DNA of 64,000 nt, from NCBI GenBank assembly GCA_046316025.1, contig JBKCXU010000024.1:1-64000 (forward strand), given 5' to 3'. The position numbers and the translations under genes are program-made. Positions within the stretch are counted from its first letter, which is position 1; the number at the start of each line of letters is the position of its first letter. The notes beneath the pieces are model-generated. The model was not told the DNA's origin. It saw nothing but the letters and a program-made list of their open reading frames with translations, and ran no database searches. The DNA is from JAJTHJ01 sp046316025. GTDB lineage: Bacteria; Pseudomonadota; Gammaproteobacteria; Burkholderiales; Burkholderiaceae_F. Below are positions 1 to 7,336 of the stretch, piece after piece.

Positions 1-21
1 CTTTTCCAAGTTTGGATAACC

Positions 22-216
22 CTCACTCCCCTCCCCCTTCAAGGGGGAGGTTGGGAGGGGGATGGGTGGTCTGGAGTACCGCGACTTAGCAATCGGTTTC
101 CGGAAAACCCATCCCCACCCCGACGTAGCCGCGCGCTGGTAGGCGCGCGTCGCTACGGCAGCGCAAAGCTTGCGCTTTGCGAATTCCTGCCTCCGCCCCC
201 TTGAAGGGGAGGGGGC
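22..216. repeat. C/G-rich intergenic palindromic repeats
   Basis: Several inverted repeats sit in front of the first gene. The arms CCTCCCCCTT (30-39) and AAGGGGGAGG (41-50) are perfect complements. A hairpin at about 122-156 has CGTAGC/GCTACG outer arms and CGCGCG inner arms, a second lies at 161-180, and a shorter CCCCTT/AAGGGG palindrome lies near 197-209. The block resembles the elements at 4832-4926 and 59343-59475 in composition and hairpin design. It codes for nothing convincing. Confidence 0.6.
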
Positions 217-233
217 AAACCAAGGAGAAAGCC

Positions 234-668
234 ATGCGCCTGCGCCCCGACATCACACTGGACGCGCTTAACGCGCGCACCGCCGGCACGCTACCGGAAT
301 TCTTCGGCCTGTCGGTGCTGCACATCGACGAGCGGGAGCTCTTGATGCGCATGCAGGTGCAACCGCAGTACCTGGCACCCAACGGCTTCCTGCACGCGGC
401 GAGCGTGATCGCGCTGGCCGACACCGCTTGCGGCTTCGCCACCATCGCCCATCTGCCCGAGGGCGCCGAGAGCTTCACCACGATGGAGCTGAAGGCCAAC
501 TTCCTCGGCACTGCTCGCGACGGTGCGGTCGATGCGGTGGCGCGCGGCGCTCATCTTGGCCGCAACACGCAGGTCTGGGATGCGACCGTGACCGAAGTCG
601 CCAGCGGCAAGACGCTGGCGCTGTTTCGCTGCACCCAGATGATCCTTTGGCCGAAGAAAGGCGGTTGA
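234..668 (+). CDS. PaaI-type hotdog-fold thioesterase
   Basis: This 144-residue protein has the size and pattern of single-domain hotdog acyl-CoA thioesterases of the PaaI/YbgC-like group, which hydrolyse acyl- or aryl-CoA thioesters in the cytoplasm. Residues 48-64 carry the family pattern, with N50-G-F-L-H54 before the long helix and D63-T64 within it. A conserved-type strand with ELKANFLG follows near residue 84. The ATG at 234 is chosen because AAGGAGA lies just upstream; an in-frame ATG at 177 would start inside the repeat block. The natural substrate cannot be read from the sequence, and no pathway partner is adjacent. Confidence 0.85.
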   Translation: MRLRPDITLDALNARTAGTLPEFFGLSVLHIDERELLMRMQVQPQYLAPNGFLHAASVIALADTACGFATIAHLPEGAESFTTMELKANFLGTARDGAVDAVARGAHLGRNTQVWDATVTEVASGKTLALFRCTQMILWPKKGG

Positions 669-725
669 GCGTTCGGCCCGAAGCCAAGCGCGGCCACGCT
701 CAACACTCAACGCTCAACGCTTAAC
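664..725. repeat. heptamer CAAC array forming a hairpin over a stop codon
   Basis: Bases 698-725 are four head-to-tail heptamers ending in AAC (GCTCAAC, ACTCAAC, GCTCAAC, GCTTAAC). GTTGAGCGTT at 664-673, which contains the thioesterase stop codon, is a perfect 10-base complement of AACGCTCAAC at 709-718. The transcript could therefore fold into a hairpin directly after the thioesterase gene. No T-run follows, so a classical intrinsic terminator is not supported. Confidence 0.6.
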
Positions 726-729
726 CTTC

Positions 730-1479
730 ATGCTCGACCTCGCCGCCAAACTCGTACTCGGCCCCCTGCTGTACGCGCAGGCGCGCCGTCTGCGGGCCAC
801 CGCGCTCGACCTGCCCGAGCCGCACGGCCCGCGCAGTGGAGTCGAGGGCAGCGGTGCGCCGCTGTCCGTGCTGGTAGCCGGCGACTCCAGTGCCGCGGGC
901 GTGGGCGCGCGCACGCAGGACGAGGCGCTCGCGCTGCCGATGGCGCGGCAACTGGCGGCGCTGGCCCGGCGTCAAGTGCGCTGGCAACTGATCGCGCAAA
1001 CAGGCTTCACCTCGGAGGCGCTGCTGCACGAGCTGATGCTCGGCCACGCGCGGCCGGCGCAGATCGCGGTGGTGATCGTCGGCGTCAACGACATCACCCG
1101 CGAAGTGCCGCTCGCGTACGCGCTGCGCAAGCGCGCCGAGATCGCAGGCTGGCTGCGCGCACACGTCGGCGCGCGGGCGCTGCTTTACGCCGGGCTCCCG
1201 GAAATGGAGCGCTTTCCCGCCGTGCGCCAGCCGCTCGCCTTCTATGCCGGTCAGGCCGCCCGGCGCAACAACCGCGCGCAGGCGCGCTGGGCGCGTCAGA
1301 TGCAATCGATTCACCCCGGGCTGCGCCACTTGCCGATGGACAACCTGACCCGCCCCGAGTTGATGAGCGAAGACGGCTTCCACCCGGCGCCCGCGCTTTA
1401 CGCCCGCGTCGCGCAGCGGCTGGCCGAGGCGATCGCCACCGAGGTGTTGCCGCAGTGGTCGGCGCCGGCTGGCAGCTGA
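730..1479 (+). CDS. SGNH/GDSL-family hydrolase
   Basis: A 249-residue protein with the SGNH hydrolase blocks in order: GDSS at 51-54 (nucleophile S53), TG at 91-92, GVND at 118-121, and DGFHP at 215-219 (D215 and H218 completing the triad). The family includes esterases, lipases and carbohydrate deacetylases. The N-terminus (MLDLAAKLVLGPLLYAQ) is hydrophobic and may be a membrane anchor or a poor signal peptide. The gene starts five bases after the heptamer array and ends upstream of the structured leader at 1563. The substrate is unknown. Confidence 0.85.
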   Translation: MLDLAAKLVLGPLLYAQARRLRATALDLPEPHGPRSGVEGSGAPLSVLVAGDSSAAGVGARTQDEALALPMARQLAALARRQVRWQLIAQTGFTSEALLHELMLGHARPAQIAVVIVGVNDITREVPLAYALRKRAEIAGWLRAHVGARALLYAGLPEMERFPAVRQPLAFYAGQAARRNNRAQARWARQMQSIHPGLRHLPMDNLTRPELMSEDGFHPAPALYARVAQRLAEAIATEVLPQWSAPAGS

Positions 1480-1562
1480 GCGCGTTCCGAGCCCGACACG
1501 CGCCGCGCTTAGAGCGCTCGTCGGCGGGTAGACTCTGTGCGCCATATCGCATTCCTCTCGAT

Positions 1563-1764
1563 GACGCGCCACTCCGCCCAACTCGCCCTGCCGCTTGCCG
1601 GCAGCGGGCGCGTCGTCGTCACTTCCTTCTCGATCGTTCGAATTCGCCACTGACCGGGCGTCCTTGCGCAGGCCCGGTCAGTCGGCGGCATCGCGCGATG
1701 CCGCTCGTGCGCGGTGCGGACGCCCACCTCAGGCGGCGTCGCCCGATCGAGAAGGAAACTCGCC
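1563..1764 (+). promoter_or_regulatory. folded leader that hides the next ribosome-binding site
   Basis: TTCCTTCTCGATCG (1623-1636) is a perfect 14-base complement of CGATCGAGAAGGAA (1744-1757), and the 3' arm contains the GAAGGA Shine-Dalgarno of the next gene. Inside the closing stem are an 11-bp hairpin (1649-1659 with 1672-1682) and a perfect palindrome (1685-1704, 8-bp stem with a GCGC loop). GGGCGTCC (1656-1663) can pair instead with GGACGCCC (1718-1725), which competes with the first hairpin. A further stem pairs GACGCGCC (1563-1570) with GGCGCGTC (1607-1614). This architecture suggests a translational switch. No known riboswitch class was recognised. Confidence 0.6.
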
Positions 1765-2058
1765 ATGCTTTCGCAATTCGATAACGAACCCGTCTACGGT
1801 CGCCTGCATGCGGTCGTCGAGCATGAACCCGGCGTGCTGCTGCGCCTGCTGGAACTTTTTGCCGCGCGCGGCCTGGCGCCGCTGTCGGTCGAATACAAGA
1901 TCGACGCCCGTGCCCGGCCCCCGATCGGTCGCCTGCGGGTGGACGCCGAAGTGGGCGCCCAGGACTGGCAAATCCTCTGCGCCCGCGCCGGCCAGGCGGT
2001 CGGCGTGATCGAACTCGTGCAGGACAGTTGCGCCTTTGCCGATGCGCGGGCGGCTTGA
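1765..2058 (+). CDS. small ACT-like domain protein
   Basis: A 97-residue protein whose opening segment (YGRLHAVVEHEPGVLLRLLELFAARG) has the strand-helix pattern of ACT domains, where small ligands, often amino acids, bind. There is no attached enzyme, so it would be a free-standing regulatory or subunit-like ACT protein, comparable in size to small subunits of acetolactate synthase (IlvN/IlvM type). The ATG at 1765 has GAAGGA eight bases upstream. That Shine-Dalgarno is buried in a 14-bp stem of the leader, so translation is probably controlled. No partner enzyme lies beside it. Confidence 0.65.
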   Translation: MLSQFDNEPVYGRLHAVVEHEPGVLLRLLELFAARGLAPLSVEYKIDARARPPIGRLRVDAEVGAQDWQILCARAGQAVGVIELVQDSCAFADARAA

Positions 2059-2124
2059 GTCCTGTCTCCAGTCCAAGGCGCGCGCGGGCTGCCACAATCC
2101 GCCTCATCACCAGAGAGGGACACC

Positions 2125-2952
2125 ATGAACCTGCAAGGCAAAACGCTCTTCGTCACCGGCGGCTCGCGCGGCATTGGGCTGGAAATCGCCAAGCGAGTGG
2201 CGCGCGACGGCGCCAACGTCGCCATCGCCGCCAAGACCACCGAGGCCAACCCCAAGCTTCCTGGCACGATCTACAGCGCCGCCGAAGAGATCGAAGCCGC
2301 GGGCGGCAAGGCACTTCCGCTCCAGTGCGACATTCGCGACGAGGCGCAGGTGATGGAAGCCGCGCGTAAGACGGCCGAAGCTTTCGGCGGCATCGACATG
2401 CTGCTGAACAACGCCAGCGCCATCAACCTGACTCCGACCGAAGCCACGCCGATCAAGCGCTTCGACCTGATGTTCGGCGTCAATGTGCGCGGCACCTTCT
2501 TGACCACGCAGGCCTGCCTGCCGTACCTGAAACAGTCCGGCGAGCGCCGCCGCAACCCGCACATCCTGACGCTGTCGCCGCCGCTCAACATGGAAGCGCG
2601 CTGGTTTGCGCCGCATGTGGCTTACACGATGGCCAAGTACGGCATGAGCATGTGCGTGCTGGGGCACGCCGAGGAGTTCAAGCCCTACGGCATCGCCGTC
2701 AACGCACTGTGGCCGCGCACGGTGATCCAGACCGCCGCGCTGCAGATGATCCCCGGAATCCAGCCCGAGCACTGCCGCACGCCGGCCATCATGGCCGACG
2801 CCGCCTACGCGATCCTGACGATGGATGCGGCGACCGCCAGCGGCAACTTCTTCATCGACGAGACGGTGCTGCGACAGGCGGGCACGACTGACTTTGCGCA
2901 GTACTCGGTGGTGCCGGGGAGCCGGCAGTTGTTGCCGGATTTGTTCTTGTAG
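2125..2952 (+). CDS. short-chain dehydrogenase, HSDL2-like
   Basis: A 275-residue classical SDR. TGGSRGIG at 11-18 is the Rossmann nucleotide-binding motif, NNAS lies at 95-98, and the catalytic set is S151, Y167 and K171 (YTMAK). The pattern LTLSPPLNM around S151 and the overall length match the bacterial relatives of hydroxysteroid dehydrogenase-like protein 2, NAD(P)-dependent oxidoreductases of uncertain substrate. GAGAGGGA lies just ahead of the ATG. The gene appears to be transcribed alone; the next genes are on the opposite strand. Confidence 0.85.
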   Translation: MNLQGKTLFVTGGSRGIGLEIAKRVARDGANVAIAAKTTEANPKLPGTIYSAAEEIEAAGGKALPLQCDIRDEAQVMEAARKTAEAFGGIDMLLNNASAINLTPTEATPIKRFDLMFGVNVRGTFLTTQACLPYLKQSGERRRNPHILTLSPPLNMEARWFAPHVAYTMAKYGMSMCVLGHAEEFKPYGIAVNALWPRTVIQTAALQMIPGIQPEHCRTPAIMADAAYAILTMDAATASGNFFIDETVLRQAGTTDFAQYSVVPGSRQLLPDLFL

Positions 2953-2964
2953 GCGCGCGTTCGT

Positions 2965-3402
2965 TCAGGATCGCACCAGCGGGTTGCGCACCTTCAGCGG
3001 CGCAAACCGCCCGAAGTCCCGGTCGGCGCTCCACAGTTCCGTGGCACCGTGTTGCAAGCACAGCGCCGCCACGCGGGCATCGTGCACCAAGGGGCCGGCC
3101 ACCTGCGCGCGGACCAACTGGCCGCGCAAGGCCGGCCAGTGCTCGTCGCCCTCGGCCAGCAGATGCACGGTCGGCGACTCCAGCCAAGCATCGATCTGCG
3201 CCAGCGCGACCGCCGGCGGCGACGGTGGCGAGTACACGCGTGGGTGGGTCGCGATCGCGAAGAATTCGTAGAGGCAGGGCCAGGGAATTGCCCAGGGCGC
3301 CGCTCCGTAGGCCAGATCGGCGACGGCACGAGCAGCCGCGGCGTGCCACTCGGAGTCGCGGCGGTGCGCGTAAACGAGAACGTTGGTGTCGAGCGCAATC
3401 AC
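2965..3402 (-). CDS. VapC family PIN-domain toxin
   Basis: A 145-residue PIN-domain ribonuclease. Metal-binding acidic residues can be placed at D5 (ALDTNVLVYAH), E46 (CLYEFF), D108 (HDARVAA) and D127/D129 (SADRDF). VapC toxins cleave tRNA or rRNA when their antitoxin is lost. The start is set at GTG 3402 because it overlaps the antitoxin stop codon (GTGA) and begins directly with MIALDTN; a longer in-frame opening exists but would run inside vapB. The acidic set is complete, so the toxin is probably active. Confidence 0.9.
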   Translation of the reverse strand: MIALDTNVLVYAHRRDSEWHAAAARAVADLAYGAAPWAIPWPCLYEFFAIATHPRVYSPPSPPAVALAQIDAWLESPTVHLLAEGDEHWPALRGQLVRAQVAGPLVHDARVAALCLQHGATELWSADRDFGRFAPLKVRNPLVRS

Positions 3403-3644
3403 GCTCGCCCCTCGTAGGCAAGCGCCCGCAATTCGTCCCACCCAGCCTGCGCGGCGGACGACTGCAGTCCACTGCCGCCGAAAGACGCATCTCGCAACTT
3501 GAAGCCGCCACGAGCACTGCGCCGCCGCGCCAGTTCCGTGCGCAGGCCGCTTTCGATCAGCGCGCGCAGCGTCGTGCCGTCGCGGTGGGCGGCCCGCTTG
3601 GCCTGGGCCAAAACGTGATCGGATATCTCGATGGTTGTCTTCAT
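3399..3644 (-). CDS. VapB family antitoxin
   Basis: An 81-residue antitoxin that opens MKTTIEISDHVLAQAKR, the ribbon-helix-helix-like DNA-binding segment of VapB proteins. The C-terminal part (residues about 45-81) would be the flexible toxin-neutralising tail. It lies directly upstream of vapC with a 4-base overlap. The start codon overlaps a perfect 16-bp palindrome, the expected place for an autoregulatory operator. An upstream in-frame ATG (3653) would begin inside the palindrome and add three residues. Confidence 0.88.
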   Translation of the reverse strand: MKTTIEISDHVLAQAKRAAHRDGTTLRALIESGLRTELARRRSARGGFKLRDASFGGSGLQSSAAQAGWDELRALAYEGRA

Positions 3645-3658
3645 ATGGGTACCCATAT
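3643..3658. promoter_or_regulatory. palindromic operator at the vapB start
   Basis: ATATGGGTACCCATAT is a perfect 16-bp palindrome whose edge overlaps the vapB ATG. VapB-VapC complexes typically repress their own operon by binding such palindromes, so this is the likely operator. The gap to the divergent FAH-family gene (3776) is about 130 bases, so that gene could also be affected. Confidence 0.7.
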
Positions 3659-3775
3659 CGCCACTGCCAGCAAGCCTAACATACGGCCGCCACCGCTGGG
3701 CCGGTGCGGTGCGACGGTGCGGCTGCAGGCAATGGCAAACTTCGGCCCGCACCGACAGAACACCAAGGAGAACCG

Positions 3776-4645
3776 ATGAAACTCGCCACCTTCAACTACC
3801 GCGGCCGCCGCTTTCTGGGCCGCGTCAGCACGCGCGCGCAGACGGTCACCCCGCTGCGCATGGCCGCCGACGAACGCGGCCTGACGCCGTTGATCGAGGC
3901 CATGGTCGAAGGCAAGCCTGGCTATCCGCCCGAGGACGCGCCGCTGCCGCTGGCCGACGTGTGTCTGGAAGCGCCGATTCCGCGGCCGCGGCGCAACGTC
4001 TTCTGCATTGGGCTGAACTACCGTTCGCACGCGGCGGAACTCGCCGCCCGCGGCTTCAATGGGGCCAAGACCGCCGACGATCTGATCCCGGCCGCGCCGG
4101 TGGTGTTTTCCAAGGTGCCGGAGTCGGTGATCGGGCCGGGCATGCCGATCGCGATCCCCGCGGCGTCCAGCGCCATCGACTACGAGGCCGAGCTTGCGGT
4201 GGTGATCGGCAAGGGCGGCCGCGGCATTTCGCGCGCGCGGGCGATGGAACACGTGTTCGGCTACACCATCGTCAACGACGTGACCGCGCGCGACATGCAG
4301 AAGCGCCACCAACAATGGCTGCTCGGCAAGAGCTGCGACACCTTTTGCCCGATGGGGCCGTGGATCGTCACCGCCGAAGAGATCAAGGGCGGCGACCTCG
4401 GCGTGAAGCTCTGGGTCGATGGCGAACTGCGGCAGGACGGGCGTACGTCCGACCTGGTGTTCGACATCCCCGCGATCGTCGAGGCGCTGTCGGTGGCGAT
4501 GACGCTTTATCCCGGCGACGTGATCGCCACCGGCACGCCGGCCGGCGTCGGCATGGCGAGCGACCCGCCGCGGTGGCTCACGCGCGGCGCGCTGGTGAAG
4601 GTGGAGATCGAGGGGATTGGCACGCTGGAGAACCCGGTGCGCTGA
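3776..4645 (+). CDS. fumarylacetoacetate hydrolase-family enzyme
   Basis: A 289-residue protein of the FAH superfamily. The diagnostic blocks are FCIGLNYRSHAAE, then YEAELAVVIG (the acidic metal ligands), GYTIVNDVTARDMQ and, near the C-terminus, TGTPAGVG. Members hydrolyse, decarboxylate or isomerise beta-diketo acids and acylpyruvates in aromatic or amino-acid breakdown. A clear AAGGAGAACC ribosome-binding site precedes the ATG. No dedicated catabolic operon surrounds it, so the exact reaction (acylpyruvase, isomerase or oxaloacetate decarboxylase) cannot be assigned. Confidence 0.88.
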   Translation: MKLATFNYRGRRFLGRVSTRAQTVTPLRMAADERGLTPLIEAMVEGKPGYPPEDAPLPLADVCLEAPIPRPRRNVFCIGLNYRSHAAELAARGFNGAKTADDLIPAAPVVFSKVPESVIGPGMPIAIPAASSAIDYEAELAVVIGKGGRGISRARAMEHVFGYTIVNDVTARDMQKRHQQWLLGKSCDTFCPMGPWIVTAEEIKGGDLGVKLWVDGELRQDGRTSDLVFDIPAIVEALSVAMTLYPGDVIATGTPAGVGMASDPPRWLTRGALVKVEIEGIGTLENPVR

Positions 4646-4665
4646 GCGCTTATCCTTGCAACCCC

Positions 4666-4920
4666 ATGGGCAACACCCGCAACCGCCACCCCGCGCGCCG
4701 ACGCTTTCTCAAGCAGTCGGCGGCGATGTCTGCGCACGTCGTCGCGCAGGTCGCTGCGCTGGCGGCGCCGGCGGTGGTGATGGCGAAGGTGGCGGGCGGT
4801 GGCGAGGAGCCTGTGCCGGAGTCGCAGCGGTCTTCCCTCACCCGGCCGCTGCGCGGCCCCCCTCTGCCCGGAGGAGAGGGTAAGAAAGCCCCTCTCCCCC
4901 CGGAAGAGGGGTTGGGGTGA
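4666..4920 (+). pseudogene. Tat-signal gene fragment cut by a MITE-like repeat
   Basis: The reading frame opens with a convincing twin-arginine leader: RRRFLKQSAA followed by a hydrophobic stretch ending APAVVMA. After about residue 55 it runs into the 95-bp inverted-repeat element at 4832-4926, and the last 30 residues are translated repeat. The frame closes within the element at 84 residues. It looks like the surviving 5' end of an exported protein gene whose body has been lost. A genuine short Tat-exported protein is possible but less likely. Confidence 0.5.
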
Positions 4921-4926
4921 GGGAAG
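4832..4926. repeat. 95-bp MITE-like element with 12-bp terminal inverted repeats
   Basis: CTTCCCTCACCC (4832-4843) and GGGTGAGGGAAG (4915-4926) are perfect 12-bp terminal inverted repeats. Inside are hairpins such as GGCCGC/GCGGCC (4844-4858) and a CCCCTCT/AGAGGGG arm pair. No transposase is encoded. The composition recurs at 59343-59475 and near 22-216, which supports a dispersed non-autonomous element family. Confidence 0.75.
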
Positions 4927-5001
4927 CACGCCGCAGTTCGAGACGCTGTTGCCTCGTAGAGATCTGTGGCTCCCTCTAGCTGCAAAGCAGTCCCTCGCCC
5001 G

Positions 5002-6297
5002 ATGCGCATCCCGCTGAACCGCCTGCCCGCCACCGAGCTCGCCCGGCTAATCGAAACCGGCGAGGCGACCGCGGAGGTCGTCGCGCGCTCGTTCATCGAT
5101 GCCATTCGCGAGGGCGAGTTCGAACTGCAAACCTTCGCCTGGTTCGATGCCGAGCGCGCGCTGGCGCTGGCCGCCGAACTCGACCGCCTTCCCCGCCGCG
5201 GCCCGCTGCACGGGCTGCCCGTGGCGGTCAAGGACAACATCGACACCGCCGGCATCCCCACCGGCTACGGCTCGCCGATCTACGCCGGCCACCGCCCGCC
5301 GGCGGATGCCGCCTGCGTGGCACTGCTGGAAGACGCCGGCGCCTACGTGCTCGGCAAGACCGTGCTGACCGAGATGGCCAATTTCACCCCCGGCCCGACG
5401 CGCAACCCGCACGCGCCTGCGCACACGCCCGGCGGCTCGTCCAGTGGCAGCGCGGCGGCGGTGGCCGCGCACTTCGCGCCGCTGGCACTCGGCACGCAAA
5501 CGGCGGGTTCGGTGATCCGGCCGGCGGCGTTCTGCGGCGTGGTCGCGTACAAGCCCTCGCCGCGGCTCGTGCCGCGCACCGGCGTCAAACCCAACTCGGA
5601 CACGCTGGACGAGGTGGGCGTCTTTGCCCGCAGCGTGGCAGACGCCGCGCTCGCCGCCGGCGTGCTCGCCGCCAAGCCCGGGTGGAAAGACCTGCCCGCG
5701 CAGGGCGTGGCTGGCGCCGCGCCGACCGTGGGCGTCACCGCCACTTCGCAGCGCGCGCTGGCCGCGCCGTCGATGCTGGCCGCGCTCGACGCCGCCGCGC
5801 ACAAGCTGTCGCACGCCGGCGCGCGGCTGGCTGAGGTGACCTGGCCGTTCGTCTTCGATGGCCTGTTCGAAGCGCAGCGCGTCGTGCAAACCTATGAAAC
5901 CGCCCGGGCGCTGGCGCCGGAGTTTGCTTACCGCCGCGACCAATTGTCGGTACGACTTGCCGAGCTGATCGAGCAAGGCCGCGCGTTGCCCACCGCCGAT
6001 TACGCCGCCGCGCTGCAACTGGCGCGCGCCTGCGCGGCGGCCATCGAATCGCTGTTCGGCGCGGCCGATGTTCTGCTCGCCCCCAGCGCCCCCGGCGAGG
6101 CGCCCAAGGGCCTGAACTCCACCGGAGACCCGGTCTTCAACCGGCCGTGGCAGTTACTCGGCTGTCCGGTCGTCAATCTGCCCTACGGCACCGGCGAGAC
6201 GGGCCTGCCACTGGGTTTGAGCGTGGTCGCCCGCCCCGGCGACGATGCGCGCCTTTTTGCCGCGGCGGCGTGGGTCGAGGCGGCGCTGGCGGCTTGA
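5002..6297 (+). CDS. amidase-signature family hydrolase
   Basis: A 431-residue amidase-signature enzyme. The Ser-cisSer-Lys catalytic triad is visible: K77 (VAVKDNID), cis-Ser S146 in PGGSSSGS, and nucleophile S170 in TQTAGS; the 24-residue spacing between the serines fits the family. Such enzymes hydrolyse amide bonds and are related to GatA, but no GatB or GatC lies nearby and the C-terminal region is short, so a stand-alone amidase is more likely. The ATG at 5002 is the first good start after the repeat; no strong Shine-Dalgarno is visible. Confidence 0.85.
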   Translation: MRIPLNRLPATELARLIETGEATAEVVARSFIDAIREGEFELQTFAWFDAERALALAAELDRLPRRGPLHGLPVAVKDNIDTAGIPTGYGSPIYAGHRPPADAACVALLEDAGAYVLGKTVLTEMANFTPGPTRNPHAPAHTPGGSSSGSAAAVAAHFAPLALGTQTAGSVIRPAAFCGVVAYKPSPRLVPRTGVKPNSDTLDEVGVFARSVADAALAAGVLAAKPGWKDLPAQGVAGAAPTVGVTATSQRALAAPSMLAALDAAAHKLSHAGARLAEVTWPFVFDGLFEAQRVVQTYETARALAPEFAYRRDQLSVRLAELIEQGRALPTADYAAALQLARACAAAIESLFGAADVLLAPSAPGEAPKGLNSTGDPVFNRPWQLLGCPVVNLPYGTGETGLPLGLSVVARPGDDARLFAAAAWVEAALAA

Positions 6298-6319
6298 CGG
6301 CGCGACTGCGGAGCTAACG

Positions 6320-7336
6320 ATGGCAAGGCTGCTGGTCACCGGCGGCGCCGGTTACATCGGCGCACACACGATGGTGGAGTTGCTGGCCGCAGGTCACGAC
6401 GTGATCTGTCTCGACAACTTCAGCAACAGCGTGCCCGAGGCGATCGCGCGCGTGCAGCAGATCGCCGGTCGCGCGGTGACGTCGATCACCGGCGACGTGC
6501 GCGACGACGCACTGTTGAGCCGCTTGTTGACCGAATACCCGATCGATGCGGTGATCCACTTTGCCGCGCTCAAGGCGGTCGGCGACTCGGTGGCCCGCCC
6601 GCTCGACTACTACGACAACAACGTGGTCGGCACACTGGTGCTGCTGCGGGCGATGGCGCCGGCAGGCGTCAAGCGCATCGTGTTCAGCTCGTCGGCGACC
6701 GTCTACGGCGCGCCGGAGCAACTGCCGCTGACCGAAGGTGCGCCGATCCGCACGACCAACCCCTACGGCGCGTCTAAAGCGATGGTCGAGCAGATGCTGC
6801 GCGACCTCTGCGCGGCCGACCCGGCGTGGTCGGCGGTGAGCCTGCGCTACTTCAACCCGATCGGCGCGCATGCGAGCGGCCGCATCGGTGAAGACCCGCG
6901 CGATACGCCGAACAACCTGTTCCCGTACCTGATGCAGGTGGCCATCGGCAAGCGCGAGCGGCTGAACGTCTGGGGCAACGACTGGCCCACGGCCGACGGA
7001 ACCGGCGTGCGCGACTACCTGCACGTGGTCGACCTCGCGTTGGGCCACGTGAACGCCGTGGACTACAGCGCGGCGCATGCCGGATTCACTCCGATCAACC
7101 TCGGCACCGGCCACGGCACCAGTGTGCTGGAACTCGTCCGCGCCTTCGAAGCGGCGAGTGGGGTACGCATCCCCCACGCGTTCGCCCCGCGCCGTGCTGG
7201 CGACATCGCCGCTTGCTGGGCCGACCCGAGCCTGGCGCAGCGCCTGCTCGGCTGGCGTGCCGAGCGCAGCATCGAGCAAGCCTGCGCCGACGGCTGGCGC
7301 TGGCAGCAGCAAAACCCCGACGGCTATCGTGCCTGA
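6320..7336 (+). CDS. galE: UDP-glucose 4-epimerase
   Basis: A 338-residue extended SDR that interconverts UDP-glucose and UDP-galactose with bound NAD. GGAGYIG at 8-14 is the NAD-binding motif, and the catalytic pair Y149 and K153 (NPYGASK) sits at the same numbering as in the E. coli enzyme. HFAALKAVGDS and SSSATVYG are also typical. It follows the amidase by 22 bases and its stop overlaps the GTG start of the acyltransferase. It probably supplies UDP-galactose for the surface glycans encoded downstream. Confidence 0.95.
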   Translation: MARLLVTGGAGYIGAHTMVELLAAGHDVICLDNFSNSVPEAIARVQQIAGRAVTSITGDVRDDALLSRLLTEYPIDAVIHFAALKAVGDSVARPLDYYDNNVVGTLVLLRAMAPAGVKRIVFSSSATVYGAPEQLPLTEGAPIRTTNPYGASKAMVEQMLRDLCAADPAWSAVSLRYFNPIGAHASGRIGEDPRDTPNNLFPYLMQVAIGKRERLNVWGNDWPTADGTGVRDYLHVVDLALGHVNAVDYSAAHAGFTPINLGTGHGTSVLELVRAFEAASGVRIPHAFAPRRAGDIAACWADPSLAQRLLGWRAERSIEQACADGWRWQQQNPDGYRA

